A stretch of DNA of 64,000 nt, taken from Prorocentrum cordatum (taxonomy: Eukaryota; Sar; Dinophyceae; Prorocentrales; Prorocentraceae). Numbering within the stretch: position 1 is the stretch's first letter; the number at the start of each line of letters is the position of its first letter. This document shows, piece after piece, positions 1 through 10,849 of the stretch. Below the pieces are notes generated by a model, which searched no databases, had not been told where the DNA came from, and was given only the letters and a program-made list of their open reading frames with translations. Made by a program: the position numbers and the translations under genes. The stretch lies in contig CAUYUJ010018623.1 in assembly GCA_963575745.1 (NCBI GenBank), forward strand, positions 50,001 through 114,000. The letters are read 5' to 3'.

Positions 1-599
1 CGGGCAATCTCGAGCGAGATTCCTGGCCTGCCCTCCAATCGTGTAGGCAAAACACTCGTTGCAAACATACAGCTGGGTGCCATCGGTGCTCGAAAAAGCC
101 GACAGGGAATGATAATGACGGCTGATGGCCAGGACCCGCTCTGGTGGAGAGCCCGAGCAGCCACCAACAGGAGGCTTATGCTCCTCCCTGCTGGTTGTCA
201 CGCACACATGGCAACTCCAGAAACTGCGACAAGAGGACCAGTCGTGAGCCGGGGATGGAGGCTTGGCCTGCCGCCCAGCTCCCGCAACACGCGGGACTCC
301 GCCCAAGCCGAGGCGGGGTCACTCGGGAAGCAACCGGGCTGCTAACCGAAGGACCGCTCGAGAGGCAGAGATCTGGGAGTCTACCAGGCGAGACTCGGCA
401 GTCGAGGGCGACGGGGGGGCGCCATCGCCCCACGCTGTGCGGCTCGGCCCGCCTCGTCGCTGCCCTGCGTAAAGGGAGCTGCAGGGCCAACGAAATCAGC
501 GTCGGCGACGCGAACGTTCACCCTGAGCACGTCGGTGCAAAGGGAACCAGACAGGTCGAGCAACGTGCCCGCTTATAGCTGAGCCCATGCTGCACGCTG
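1..599. other. LINE 3' flank, no clear gene
   Basis: This GC-rich sequence lies downstream of the RNase H-like block on the minus strand. Short open frames occur on both strands, but no motif was recognised. It may be the C-terminus and 3' end of the LINE remnant. Confidence 0.3.
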
Positions 600-2472
600 G
601 AATGGACGGCCTTGACTACATTCGCACAGTCAGAGTAATCTACAAAAAAGGGCTATGAGGAGCTCTCTGGAGGCCCAAAGGCCGCAATACCCACCAGCCT
701 GAGAGGTCCGGGGGAGCCAACGCGGAACGGGACCGTAAACGACAGACTGCAATTCCTCGAGATCGTTATACACAGCCGCCCCCCAGCTTGCTCTACAAAA
801 CTCGTGAATGGGGCTCGTTAGCCCCGAACCGTCAAAAGAATGTGCCCTGAGATCACAGTACACCCAGACGTCGGATCGCCCCCCCAATGAATCGCCATAC
901 GATGATCAGGAGCAGGTGGTGAGACCCAATCTCCAGGATGCTCGAGCATACCAGCGGAGAAAACCACCCAATCAGGACCCGCCGGGGCAGGTGCGACAGC
1001 ACTCTCGATGAGGTGCGATTTCGCGATTATCTGATCGGAGACCGCTGACGGCAGGACAGCGCCAGAGCATGCGGAACAGGCTGTCGTCGCCGCCACAGGG
1101 CGGGCAGGAAATGTCGTCCAGGAGGTACCCTGCCTCCTGAGCACGCGGGCCTGCCCAACAGGCGTGACCGGCCAAAGCTCGAATCCAACCCTTCTCAAAC
1201 GCATCCCACTTCTCAGGATTGAGCTCCTGGATGGAAATGTCCATGCAAGCCCGAGAGCCTTCTGGGAGGCCGTGGGATTTCCCAGACTGCCTCTGGAGTT
1301 GTCTGAGAGCCCCCTTCCCTGAGAAACTTCTTCAGGAGACTAGGGCTAGTGGTGGTGAGGCCTATTTTCACACCCTGGTCAGTCCTGCACGTGGTAAGCC
1401 TAGCATGCTCCGGCCGATGCGATGCAAAGACGCTCGGGCGGCAGAAAGAGGACCTGAAACTCTGCGCAAAGGAGGGACATCACCTGCAACGGCTGCTTTC
1501 CATGCTCTGCGGAGGGTGCTGAAGGAAATGGCGAAGGGGTATTGCTTGGTCTGACTCAGCCACACCTCCTTGGCATACCTTAAAACTGGCGCAATACTGG
1601 CGTAGTAACACGGCTCATGTTCCAGGATGGTTGAATACGTATGGCATCTGGACCCAGGGGAAGGTTTGACACACTTGCTAAACGCACGCCTCAAGGCCAG
1701 AAGCTCCCCGTCGGACGTCCCATGGACCTCGGACCCGTACGTAGCATCACAAAGAGGACCCGAGATGAAGATATTCCTGGAATGCTTGCCCAAAGCCTTA
1801 TTGGCCTTCGCGAATCTCCGAACACGAGCTTTCAGGCTCCTCATCCTCTGAAGATATGGATTATCCCTTTTTCCTTTGCGACGGGTCTTGCCAGCCGTGT
1901 CGTCTATGCCGAGGCTGATGGCAGCCTCCGTCGAAGCATCGCCGCAGAAAACTCCAAAGAAGGACGTGCGGTTCTTAGCTTCGGAAAACTCAACTGATCC
2001 ACTCGAGCCTGCAGGAGGTCCAGCCGCATGCCCTCGTAGAATTTCCGAAGATCCCAAAGCACTGAGGCAGCCACCCGGCCCGTGCGAAGTCCGAGCTCGC
2101 TCCGCAAGCTCTGCCGACACGCAAGGCCACTGCGCGAAGGGATTCCCATGCACAGGCCTGCGATCGCCCAGCCCTCCCCCATGAAAGATAAACAGAGCTA
2201 AACAATCCGATCGGACAGAAACCTCCCGCAAGCTTCCTGAGCAGGGCCAACTGGAGTACACTGAGATGATGTGGCAGAACTCCCGCCTGCTCCATAAGAG
2301 ACACAAGCACACTCAAGACCGCCAGGCAGCCGTCGGACATGCCGCTGACGTGTCTCATAGAAAAGCCGTCGATGGTGATAACCGTGTGGGGTGAGTAAGC
2401 CATGCTGATCTTGCGAATGTCTGCAGGAGAGAGGCGAGGAAGGGGCTCGAGGAACTGAACTCTTGACGCCAA
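600..2472 (-). pseudogene. LINE-type retrotransposon remnant (RT fragment, zinc knuckle, RNase H)
   Basis: Read on the minus strand, the frames give a broken non-LTR retrotransposon polyprotein. Near 2410-2180 is an RT-like start (SPADIRKISMAYSPHTVITI, then PIGLFSSVYLSWGRA). A KFYEGM motif of the palm region follows near 2040. Near 1900-1600 is the post-palm part (LGIDDTAGKTRRKG, ATYGSEVHG, then LLALRR). A CPPC...C zinc-knuckle-like stretch lies near 1110-1070. An RNase H-like block (FDGSGLTS, RASWGAAVY, YGPVPRWLP) lies near 840-700. KFYE and LGIDD are only about 50 codons apart, so most of the palm with its expected catalytic YxDD is missing. The pieces lie in different frames, so the copy is dead. 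Domain order matches the LINE-like elements common in dinoflagellates. Family assignment is from motif memory, not a search. Confidence 0.7.
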
Positions 2473-2516
2473 CGCGCCAGGTTCATTCCATTCTCGGAAA
2501 GAGGAAGAGGAAGAGT

Positions 2517-2905
2517 CGGGGAAGGAGGAGCAGCAGCAGAAGCAGGGGGAGGAGGAGGAAGCGGAGGAGCCAGAGGAGGAGGTGGGAGGAGGGGTTGAGG
2601 AGGGGGGAACAGAGGGGGGGGGGAGAGGAGGAGGAGGAGGAGGAGGAGGAGGAGGAGGAGGAGGAGGAGGAGGAGGAGGAGGAGGGGAGGAGGAGGAGGG
2701 GGAGGAGGGGGGAGGAGGGGAGGAGGAGGGGGAGGAGGAGGAGGAGGGAGGAGGAGGAGGAGGAGGAGAGGAGGAGGAGGAGGGAGGAGAGGAGGAGGAG
2801 GAGGAGGAGGAGGAGGAGGAGGAGGAGGAGAGGAGGAGGAGGAGGAGGAGGAGGGAGGAGGGGGAGGAGGAGGAGGAGGAGGAGGGAGGAGGAGGGAGGA
2901 GGAAA
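2517..2905 (+). repeat. (GGA)n microsatellite
   Basis: Nearly pure purine GGA/GGGA tract, open in several frames (poly-E/G/R and poly-S/L/P on the other strand). These frames are compositional artefacts, not genes. Confidence 0.95.
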
Positions 2906-3142
2906 GCCCCGACACGCCTCCACGAGGGCTGCGCGCGCCCGCGCTCTCCGCGCCCGCGGCGGCGGCGGCGCCGAGCGCGGCAGGGCCGCGGGCGCCTCGG
3001 CGGGCGCCGCCGCCTCGGTGGCCGCCTCGGCGGCCGGGGGCGCGCCGGCGGCGCGGAGGCGCGCGAAGGGCCTCGGCCCGAGCCTGCCCTCGGCCTCCTT
3101 CACCACGAGCCTGCGGGAGCGCGAGGGCACTTGCGTACTTTC
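2906..3142. other. GC-rich spacer, no feature seen
   Basis: GGC-rich DNA between the GGA tract and the following dispersed repeat. No motif, RNA or gene is recognised. Confidence 0.4.
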
Positions 3143-3303
3143 AAGTAGGAGGGCGCTTGAAATAGTTCTGGGAGCTGGGGGGCCAGGAGCACTTGCGTGC
3201 TTTCAGCGACCGGTGGGTAGGTGCTTCGTGCCGTCGGGCCGCCGTCACAAGGAGTCCCTGGATGAGGCACGAGGCCCCCTTCTCTCCATAAGCTACACTT
3301 CGA
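3143..3303 (+). repeat. Dispersed repeat, copy 1 (GGGCGCTTGA...AAGCTAC family)
   Basis: About 160 bp that recur at 31775-31945 with the same order of blocks: GGAGGGCGCTTGA, TTCTGGGAGCTGG, TGCTTCGTGCCGTCGGGCCG, then a GAGGCCCCC block and AAGCTAC. It abuts the MITE-like element that follows. Confidence 0.65.
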
Positions 3304-3304
3304 C

Positions 3305-3432
3305 TGGCCATCGCTCGGACGTCCATTGCCTGTGTGTTTTTTCGGTTTCGTGCGTGGTTTTTTCGCGACAGGATCCAGGATGCTCCTCGAGGGTCCTCGC
3401 CGAAGGAAAGATGCACACGTCCGAGCGATGCC
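3305..3432 (+). mobile_element. MITE-like family 1, copy 1 (128 bp, TIR ATCGCTCGGACGT)
   Basis: It begins TGGCCATCGCTCGGACGT and ends with the complement ACGTCCGAGCGATGCC. The interior carries CGGTTTCGTGCGTGG and a TCCTCGCCGAAGG block. Three further copies lie at 26715, 27349 and 28567. No transposase is encoded, so it is non-autonomous. No convincing target-site duplication was found. Confidence 0.75.
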
Positions 3433-3628
3433 GAGAGGGGGCGCAGCGGCAGTCGGCAGTCGGCCCAGCGTCGGGGTGAGGCGCGGAGGAGTCAGATTGG
3501 AACGTGTGCCCCAACGGTTCCACGAGCGCACGCCTTCGCACGTGCTTCGAACCCAGTGTGCAGAACCCCACGCGTCGGGCAAAACACCGTTTGCGGGGAC
3601 GGGATGCGGCAACCAGACCAAACTAGTT

Positions 3629-3633
<5 letters not shown>

Positions 3634-3661
<28 letters not shown>
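3634..3661 (+). repeat. (CA)n microsatellite
   Basis: Uninterrupted CA dinucleotide run. Confidence 0.95.
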
Positions 3662-3665
<4 letters not shown>

Positions 3666-3815
3666 AATCCGAATCAGAAGAGGCGCAACGTATTCCGTGA
3701 TGCATATACGCATGCATGCATACGTAGCATCCCGCGATTGCGGACAAGAGTGAGGGGGCGGGCGCGGGCGACGCGGGCGTCGAGCCGTTCCGTGAACGCT
3801 GTTTGGCTCGTTCGG

Positions 3816-4386
3816 TGAACGTTCAGTGAACGTAGTTTGGGTCGCGGGTGGGTCGCGGGCTCTCCACCTCCACCTGGAAGGAATTCGAAAACAGCCCGCC
3901 GCAGGCGACGAAAATTTTGATTTGTACACTGAACGCGGTTTGGGTCGCAGGTTCTCCACCTGGAACGAATTCAAAAGAAACCCGCCGCAGGCGCCGACGT
4001 TTTGGCTTGTTCAATGAACGTAGTTTGGGTCGCGGGTGGGTCGCGGGCTCTCCACCTCCACCTGGAAGGAATTCAAAAACAGCCCGCCGCAGGCGACGAA
4101 AATTTTGATTTGTACACTGAACGCGGTTTGGGTCGCAGGTTCTCCACCTGGAACGAATTCAAAAGAAACCCGCCGCAGGCGCCGACGTTTTGGCTTGTTC
4201 AATGAACGTAGTTTGGGTCGCGGGTGGGTCGCGGGCTCTCCACCTCCACCTGGAAGGAATTCAAAAACAGCCCGCCGCAGGCGCCGAAAATTTTGATTTG
4301 TACACTGAACGCGGTTTGGGTCGCGGGTGGGTCGCAGGTTCTCCACCTGGAGCGAATGCAAAAGAAGCCCGCCGCAGGCGCCGAAA
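3816..4386 (+). repeat. 188-bp tandem repeat, about 3 copies
   Basis: The ATGAACGTAGTTTGGGTCGC block recurs at 188-bp spacing (near 4014 and 4202; the first unit starts near 3826). Each unit holds a lysine-rich GAATTC block and a CCCGCCGCAGGCG block. The last copy grades into the 11-bp satellite, suggesting the satellite expanded from the GGGTCGCGGGTGGGTCGC inside this unit. Confidence 0.85.
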
Positions 4387-4876
4387 ATTTTGGGTGGGTC
4401 GCGGGGTGGGTCGCGGGTGGGTCGCGGGTGGGTCGCGGTGGGTCGCGGGTGGGTCCGGGCGCGCTTTGGGTAGCGGGTGGGTCGCAGGTACTCCACCTGG
4501 AACGAATGCCAAAGAAACTCGCCGCAGGCGCCGAGAATTTTAGGTGGGTCGCGGGGTGGGTCGCGGGTGGGTCGCAGGTGGGTAGCGGTGGGTCGCAGGT
4601 GGGTAGCGGGTGGGTCGCGGGTGGGTCGCGGGGTGGGTCGCGGGTGGGTCGCGGGTGGGTCGCGGGTGGGTCGCCGGTGGGTCGCCGGTGGGTCGCCGAG
4701 GGGGTCTCGGGGTGGGTCGCGAGCGGGTCGCGGGGTGGGTCGCGGGTGGGTCGCGGGTGGGTCGCGGGTGGGTCGCGGGGTGGGTCGCGGGTGCGTCGCG
4801 GGGTGGGTCGCGGGTGGGTCGCGGGTGGGTCGCGGGGTGGGTCGCGGGTGGGTCGCGGGGCGGGTCGCGGGTGGGA
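4387..4876 (+). repeat. 11-bp satellite GGGTGGGTCGC, array A
   Basis: Tandem 11-mers with occasional 10- to 12-bp variants. Because 11 is not a multiple of 3, every frame encodes an 11-residue repeat such as VGRGWVAGGSR; these are artefacts. Runs of GGG at short spacing make the G strand a candidate for G-quadruplex formation. Confidence 0.95.
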
Positions 4877-4942
4877 CGACGACAACAACAAACAACAAAC
4901 AACAAACAACAAACAACAAACAACAAACAAGAAACAACAAAC

Positions 4943-4976
<34 letters not shown>

Positions 4977-5410
4977 CCGCAACAGCAACAGCAACAGCAA
5001 CAGCAACAACAGCAACAACAACAACAAACAACAACAAGAATCCGCATCGCGGAATTCCACTTGAGCCACGCACCCAGGGACAGTAAATGACCGTTCGGTT
5101 CAGCCTCCTCACTCTGACATGCATATATATATATATATATATATACATATTCAGGTACCTATGGGTATACATATCAGAGTGAGGGGCCGAACGGTCATTC
5201 ACTGCCCCTGGGCGCAAGGCTGAAGTGAGGTTCTGCGGTGCGGATTGTTGTTAATATTGCTGTTGTTGGTGTTGTGGTTGTTAGTGTTGTTCCTGTTCCT
5301 GTTGTTGTTGATGGTGTTGGTTCTATTGTTGATGTTGTTGCTGTCATTGTTGCTTGTGTTGATGCTGTTATTTTTGTTACTGCTGCTGTTGTTTGTCGTT
5401 GTTGTTCCCA
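4877..5410. repeat. Long imperfect palindrome with (CAA)n and (GTT)n arms
   Basis: The left arm is a CAA/CAG tract (4877-5035) followed by about 70 unique bases ending near 5118. The right arm (about 5176-5410) is the inverse: the same unique bases reversed, then a GTT tract. CACTCTGA on the left pairs with TCAGAGTG on the right. The centre contains (AT)n at about 5123-5142. The unique stretch reappears at about 25945-26020, so it is a dispersed sequence duplicated head to head here. Confidence 0.8.
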
Positions 5411-5461
5411 ACCCAACAGGATGGGTCGTTAAATTTTAGGAACAGACATCCCGCCCCGTCC

Positions 5462-5660
5462 ACCCTGCATACCGCGGCCGCCAGATCCCCAGGCTCCCGA
5501 GTATCCCCGAGAGTTCCGCCTCGCGCTCCTCTGCGTATCGCGGCCGCCTGATTCCTACAATCCCGAATATCCCCGAGAATCCCGCCTCGCGCCCCTCTGC
5601 CGCGGCCGCCAGATCCCCAGGTCCCCGAGTATCCCCGAGTGTCCCGCTCCGCGCCCACAT
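5462..5660 (+). repeat. ~65-bp tandem repeat, 3 copies, GCGGCCGC in each
   Basis: Three units share GCGGCCGCC, then a GAT/CCC block, CCCGA(G/A)TATCCCCGAGA and CCCGCCTCGCGC. The copies are degenerate, so this is an old local duplication. Confidence 0.8.
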
Positions 5661-5935
5661 CATAACATGACAGAGCGGTATTATAAGATAGCATAACATA
5701 GTACAGCACAACATGATAAGCTATGACAGAACAGGGCATAACGCAAAACCACCTAACATAACATGTCCGAGCATAACAGAGGATATCATGGCCTAATATT
5801 TCGTCATAAAATAACACGCCGACAGAAAAGTGCATGCCACAGCACATCATTACAGCTCATACCATTCCATAACATGACAAAGCAAACAGGTCACAAGACA
5901 ACATCGCAGAACTGAACATACCTATACGCTCACCC
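5661..5935. repeat. Degenerate CATAACATG-type low-complexity DNA
   Basis: Short words such as CATAACA, ACAGAGC and CATGATA recur without a fixed period. No gene is seen. Confidence 0.6.
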
Positions 5936-6047
5936 TGCGGGTGATAAGGAGGTTTGGGGGGAGGGGGGCCAGCAATGGGCAACAGTGGTGATTGTTGCGT
6001 TGCCGCTCGCTCTTGGGAGCCTTGGTGTCGAGTTGTTTACGTCATCC

Positions 6048-6490
6048 TCGATCTCACTCGATCGATCTCACTATCGATCTCACTATCGATCCAACTCAAT
6101 CGATCTCACTATCGATCTCTCTATCGATCTCACAAGCGATGTCGTTGTCGGTCTCACGATCGATCTCACCAACGATCTCACTATCGATGTCTCTATCGAT
6201 CTCACAAGCGATGTCGTTATCGGTCTTACGATCGATGGGACCATCGATCCCACTATCGATCTCACTCGATCGATCTCACTATCGATCTCACTATCGATCT
6301 CACTCGATCAATTTCACTGTCAATCTCACTAACGATCTCGCTATCGATCCCACTAACGATCTCCCTATCGATTTCACTCGATCTCACAATCGATATCGCG
6401 ATTCATCTCACTATCGATCTCACTATCGATCTCACGATCGATCTCACTATCGGTCTCACTATCGATCTCACTATCGATCTCACAATCGAT
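6048..6490 (+). repeat. 12-bp array ATCGATCTCACT
   Basis: About 35 units of ATCGATCTCACT with point variants (ATCGGTCTC, AACGATCTC, AGCGATGTC). Each unit contains the palindrome ATCGAT. The period is a multiple of three, so frames read as LTIDLTID or RSHYRSHY; no gene is inferred. Confidence 0.95.
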
Positions 6491-6499
6491 TTCGTCATC

Positions 6500-6705
6500 G
6501 GACACCGAGACACTGGCGGGACACCGGCGGGACACCGGCGGGACACAGGCGGGACACCGCGCGCCACCGCTTGCCGGAAGGAGAATCATTTGGTCCGGCC
6601 GGGGCCCAGCCACTAGCGGGACACCGGCGGGACACCAGCGGGACACCGCGCGCCACCGCTTGCCGGAGGGAGAATCATTTGGTCTGGCCGCGCCTCAGCC
6701 ACAGG
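6500..6705 (+). repeat. GGGACACCGGC minisatellite and ~100-bp duplication
   Basis: GGGACACCGGC repeats are followed by CGCGCCACCGCTTGCCGGA and GAGAATCATTTGGTC. The whole block is then repeated once downstream with small changes. Confidence 0.85.
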
Positions 6706-6844
6706 AGACTTTCCTCTCGCCCGCCCACGCAGCTTCGCCTCGCCCGCACGCACGGCACGCACGAACACGAAACCGAAACCGATTTCCCGGTGGAGGGCTC
6801 TCCGTTCCACTTCGATCTCACCCCCCAACCTCCGACCAGCACAG

Positions 6845-7670
6845 AACATGCCACAGCCTCATATAACATGGCATATCAGAACATAGCACAACACAGCATA
6901 GCAACGCATGATATGGCATGTCGAAGCGCACATAGCATGACATACCATAGCATACCATAAGAGAACATGGCATACTATATCACAGCATAACATGTCATGA
7001 CATAACACATATTAACACAACATATCATCAAAACACATCTAGCATGACGAATAGCATCACATCACCTGTAACATATCATAACATGACAGAACACCGCAAA
7101 ATATGCTACACGATATCGGAAAACTTACATAGCATAGCATCATGCGCTATGGCATAATGGATCATATAGACCAGATCATTACATCACACCTCATACCATA
7201 AGTTATCAAGCATGTCATAGCATACGATTGCACACCATGCCATAGCAAAGCATATCATCATGGCAGAACAGATCAGACCGTCGCACAGCTTTAACTCACA
7301 CACAAACACATGACATGACAAGTCAGACCATGGAAGAGCGCGGAATTGCACAGTATATCATCGCGTAACCCAATGTATTATTACACCATGACAAACTAAC
7401 GCATGTTATGGCATAGCTTGTCCAAACAGGGCTGTAAAGGCAACAACCTTACATCGCATGCAATAACATCATGAAGCATATAGGACATAACATAACACAA
7501 CACATCATAGCAAACAAGGGCAGAGCACACCAGAACATAGCGCACTAGAACAGAGCAAAATAAATCCCACACTGGCGTAACACATCATATCATAGCCAAA
7601 AATCAGAGCATCTCATAACATGCCACAGCATTTCATCACACCATGATACACTGTACTACAATAGACTCAA
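6845..7670. repeat. Degenerate CATAACATAGCA-type low-complexity DNA
   Basis: Recurring short words (CATAGCA, CATATCA, AACATGGCA) without a strict period, the same type as 5661-5935. No coding region is seen. Confidence 0.6.
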
Positions 7671-7671
7671 A

Positions 7672-7790
7672 CGCGACGTGCGCGCCGAGGTCAGGCTGGT
7701 CACAAGAACAAACAAGCACAACAACGAACGATCGGACGAAGTATATAACGTGACAGGCGTCACGGCATCACGCCAACCAGTCGAGAAAGA
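7672..7790 (+). repeat. ~120-bp dispersed repeat, copy 1
   Basis: It runs from a GACGTGCGCGCCGA block through AACGA(A/C)CGA to GTGACAGGCGTCACGGC and CACGCC. Further copies lie near 8650-8776, 8855-8965 and 9055-9176, all in the same orientation within 1.5 kb. Confidence 0.7.
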
Positions 7791-7939
7791 GCACAACGTG
7801 ACATAACCTCATCAGTTCAGCATAACATAACGAATAAAGAACACCGTAACCAACATAACATGCTATAACTGTAGAACTACTGCGCCCACTACGCTAACGA
7901 TTCAGATATTCCATGATACCGGAGAAAAAAACATATAAT

Positions 7940-8164
7940 CTCTTTAGGGCTATAGGTCTATGGGGGTATAAGGTTATAGGATCATCGGGCTGTAGGACCA
8001 TAAGGCTATAGGTCTATAGGGCTATAGGCATATTAAACTATAGAGCTATGAGGCTATACGGCTATGGGGCTATAGGGCTGATAAGGCAACAAGGCTATAG
8101 GGCTATAGGGCTATAAGGGCTATAGGGCTATAAGGCTATCAGGCTATAGGGCTATAAGGATATA
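7940..8164 (+). repeat. GGGCTATAG short tandem array
   Basis: Repeats of GGCTATAGG and AAGGCTATA, 9-10 bp, degenerate at the left end. Confidence 0.9.
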
Positions 8165-8325
8165 AGGCTACCGGGCACCCGGGCATCCGGGTACCTTGGC
8201 ACCCGGGCACCTGGGCACCCGGACACCCGGGCGGGCACCCGGGCACCCGGGCACACGGGCACCCGGGCACCCGGGCACCCGGGCACCTCCAGGCACCCCT
8301 GGCACCCGGGCACCCGGGCCCGGCC
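8165..8325 (+). repeat. CACCCGGG short tandem array
   Basis: Repeats of GGCACCCGG/GCACCCGGGC adjoining the previous array. Minus-strand frames encode a P/G/C-rich artefact. Confidence 0.9.
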
Positions 8326-8649
8326 ACCGAAATCGGCGACGTAGCTCACCTACACATGAATCCGGTATGACCCCTACAGAGGCGAGCTCTGATTGGGGAA
8401 TTATTGGCTATAACTTCAGGTATGAAACTATAACGATAGGAGCATACCCTGAACAGCATCACAGATAATGGCACAACGTGACCGAAACTGACAGAAAATA
8501 CGTTTCATGTCACAACGAGGTGCCACAGAGCAGGGCAGATCATATCATAGCAAATCAGACAATGACAGAGGTGAGCATAACATATCATACTTCAAAAGAA
8601 CATACCATAAATGGAAGAGGGACTTCATAACATACTGGGCCGTACCATG
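8326..8649. other. Spacer, no gene seen
   Basis: Mixed-composition DNA between the CACCCGGG array and the dispersed-repeat cluster. Nothing is recognised. Confidence 0.4.
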
Positions 8650-9176
8650 ACATCATCAAACGCGGCGTGCGCGCCGAAGTCAGCCCAGCCACAGGTGCAA
8701 AGAGGCGCAGCAACGACCGACTGGACAACGTATCTAACGTGACAGGCGTCACGGCGTCACGCCGTCCCGTCGACAACATAACAGATCATACTGTATCATA
8801 GCAGGATAAAACCTTATCGAACACTGCTGAATACAGCAAGGACAAATCAAGGGCACACTAGCATCCGCGCCTGGCCACAGACAAAACAGGCGCGGTAACG
8901 ACCGATTAGACAACATATCAATCGCGACAGGCGTAACGACGTCACGCCGCCTCGTCGAGATCTGAACAGAAGCAAACATATGTGCATAATACAGAACAGG
9001 ACCGAACACAACGCGATAGAGTAGAATTCAGCAAAGGCCAAGTACTGTCGTCCAATCATACACGACGTGTGCGCGAAGCCCAGGCTGGCCACAGAAACCA
9101 ATAGTAGCATCAACGACCGGTTAGAAGCCATAACAAGCGTGAAAGGCGTCACGACGTCACGCTGGCCAGTCCACAA
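8650..9176 (+). repeat. ~120-bp dispersed repeat, copies 2-4
   Basis: Three more copies of the repeat first seen at 7672 (about 8650-8776, 8855-8965, 9055-9176). Each ends with GGCGTNACG(G/A)CGTCACGC. They are separated by unrelated CATAACA-type filler, so this is a cluster rather than a strict tandem array. Confidence 0.7.
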
Positions 9177-9368
9177 CACGACCCAACATAACATAATTTC
9201 ATGTACTTACACTGGGCCAGAATCGAACCGAACAGACTAAAGCACAGTATTACGTATACGCCAGCCACCACTTCACGGCGTCTCATCCAACGCGACATGC
9301 GCCCCGTCGTCAGAGGAGAACGGGGCGCCTGGAGCGAGAGGAGGAAGGAGAGGTCCACCTCACCTCCT

Positions 9369-9416
9369 CCTCCTCCTCCTCCTCCTCCTCCTCCTTTGTC
9401 GTCCGCCTCCTCCTCG

Positions 9417-9480
<64 letters not shown>

Positions 9481-9482
9481 CT
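9369..9482 (+). repeat. (CTC)n then (CTG)n microsatellites
   Basis: A CTC run (9369-9398) is followed, after a short interval, by a CTG run of about 20 units (9419-9480). Confidence 0.95.
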
Positions 9483-9754
9483 TCCTCTTTCGACAAGCTG
9501 CAGATTCACGCCGAACAACTTTGTGGGGTCTCGCAAGGATCCTTTGGGGGGCCGGCTTGTCGCTCCAGGGACTTGCTTCGGCTTCTCTCGCCAGGGGCCC
9601 TGGGCCTGTTAGACGTTCCGGAACCATCCACTTTGCGGCCTGGCCCGCCCGTCGCGCCGGCCGAGACCGCGGGGACACACGCGCACACCGCTCCAGCAGG
9701 CGCAAGCGCCGCTGGGAGCAAAGGCCGAAGCTCCTGGTGGGGATCGCTCGGAGC

Positions 9755-10037
9755 AAACACGTTGTTGTTTGTTGCTGGTTGTTGTCATCGTCTCCCCCGC
9801 GACCCACCTGCGACCCGCCCAAAACCCACCCGCGACCCACCCCACGACCCACCCGCGACCCTCCCGCGACGCACCCCGCGACCCGCCCGCGACCCACCCA
9901 GAACCCACCCGCGACCAGACCAGCGACCCACCCGCGACCCACCCGCGACCCACCCGCGACCCACCTGCGACCCACCCCGTGACCCACCAACATTGCTTTA
10001 ACGAAAAAATCGGCGCCTGCGGCGGGCTGGTTGTATA
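9755..10037 (-). repeat. Composite G-rich satellite element, copy B
   Basis: Read on the minus strand: CCCGCCGCAGGCGCCGA, a short unique stretch containing AAGCAATG, an array of the 11-mer GGGTGGGTCGC, then GACGATGACAACAAC and a CAA-rich tail. The order is the same as at 4355-5040 and 16423-16915. Confidence 0.85.
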
Positions 10038-10039
10038 GT

Positions 10040-10670
10040 TTGTAACAACGTCCCCGCCGCCCGCTCACTCTTATCCGCAACTGCGGGGTGCTACGCATTC
10101 TGCTCCAATGATGACCTGACCCCTGAAACGATGTCTGGTCAGCAGTAAGGCGCTGGTAAAGGGTTCCGAATGACGGCGTCATATCGATACGGTCCAGGCT
10201 CCCCCAGATCAGACGCAGGAAGGATGAGAGCCGATTCGGGTACGGAGCAGAGCCCATCAGAGCCAGCGGGTCCTGAGGATTCACCGGGCGCCACGACGGC
10301 CGTTCAAGAGCGCTCCGCAACGCTCTGAGAGCGTCGCGGGACGCTCTGGAGCGCTTGATCCTCCACGGCCTGCCCGAATCGGTCAGCGTCGGACCCGCAG
10401 GTCGGACCGGCATCGGAGACGTGCGTCGGATTGGGCTGCCATGTGGGCATTGGGTGGCCGGAGAATCCGAGCAGAATCCCAGACGTCCGCTGCGCTCGTT
10501 GTAGGCACGGGGCCCCTGGAAGCCCGGACCCCTTCCCCAGGCGCCGGCCTTCCGTCCCGAGTCGTGCTCTGTCGGTCCCGGGGCCGGGCCGAAGCCCCTG
10601 GAGGCCAAAAGCGGCCACAAGCGTGCCGCCATGATGTCGTCCACGTCGCGAGCATGTCCAGAGGCCTCCT
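10040..10670 (-). other. Possible coding relic, unrecognised
   Basis: The minus strand is open across this stretch and one part reads like ordinary protein (RLSSFLRLIWGSLDRIDMTP near 10230-10170). No family is recognised. The frame runs on into repeats at both ends, so it is not a complete gene. Confidence 0.2.
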
Positions 10671-10674
10671 GGAT

Positions 10675-10840
10675 TGAAGGGGCTCCAGGACACACAAATA
10701 GATACACACAAATAAAAATATTCCCCATATTTTCCCATCTTTTCTGGGTTTCTGTCTTCCCCCCCACTTCCCATATTTTCCAATATTTTCTGGAAAATCG
10801 AGGATTAATTGTGTCTGTGTGTTTTTTCCTCTCCTGATGG
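10675..10840 (+). repeat. Dispersed ~165-bp element (CCCATATTTTC family), copy 1
   Basis: It starts near GGACACACAAATA, passes through TTCCCCATATTTTCCCA, CTTCCCCCCCACTTCCCATA and TTTTCTGG, and ends near TTGTGTCTGTGTGTTTTTTC. The ends are roughly complementary (ACACA versus TGTGT). Copies recur near 12985-13140 and 27015-27190. Confidence 0.75.
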
Positions 10841-10849
10841 ATGGGGTCC

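Noticed and set aside
2355-3479. Long open frames of poly-E/R/G or poly-S/L/P over the GGA tract
   Set aside because: They arise from the (GGA)n repeat, which lacks stops in every frame. No non-repeat protein is attached.
4011-5090. Open frames of WVAGGSRVGRG or PRPTRDPPATH repeats
   Set aside because: An 11-bp satellite produces 11-residue repeats in any frame. The same text appears at 9.8 and 16.5 kb in other frames, so it is not a gene.
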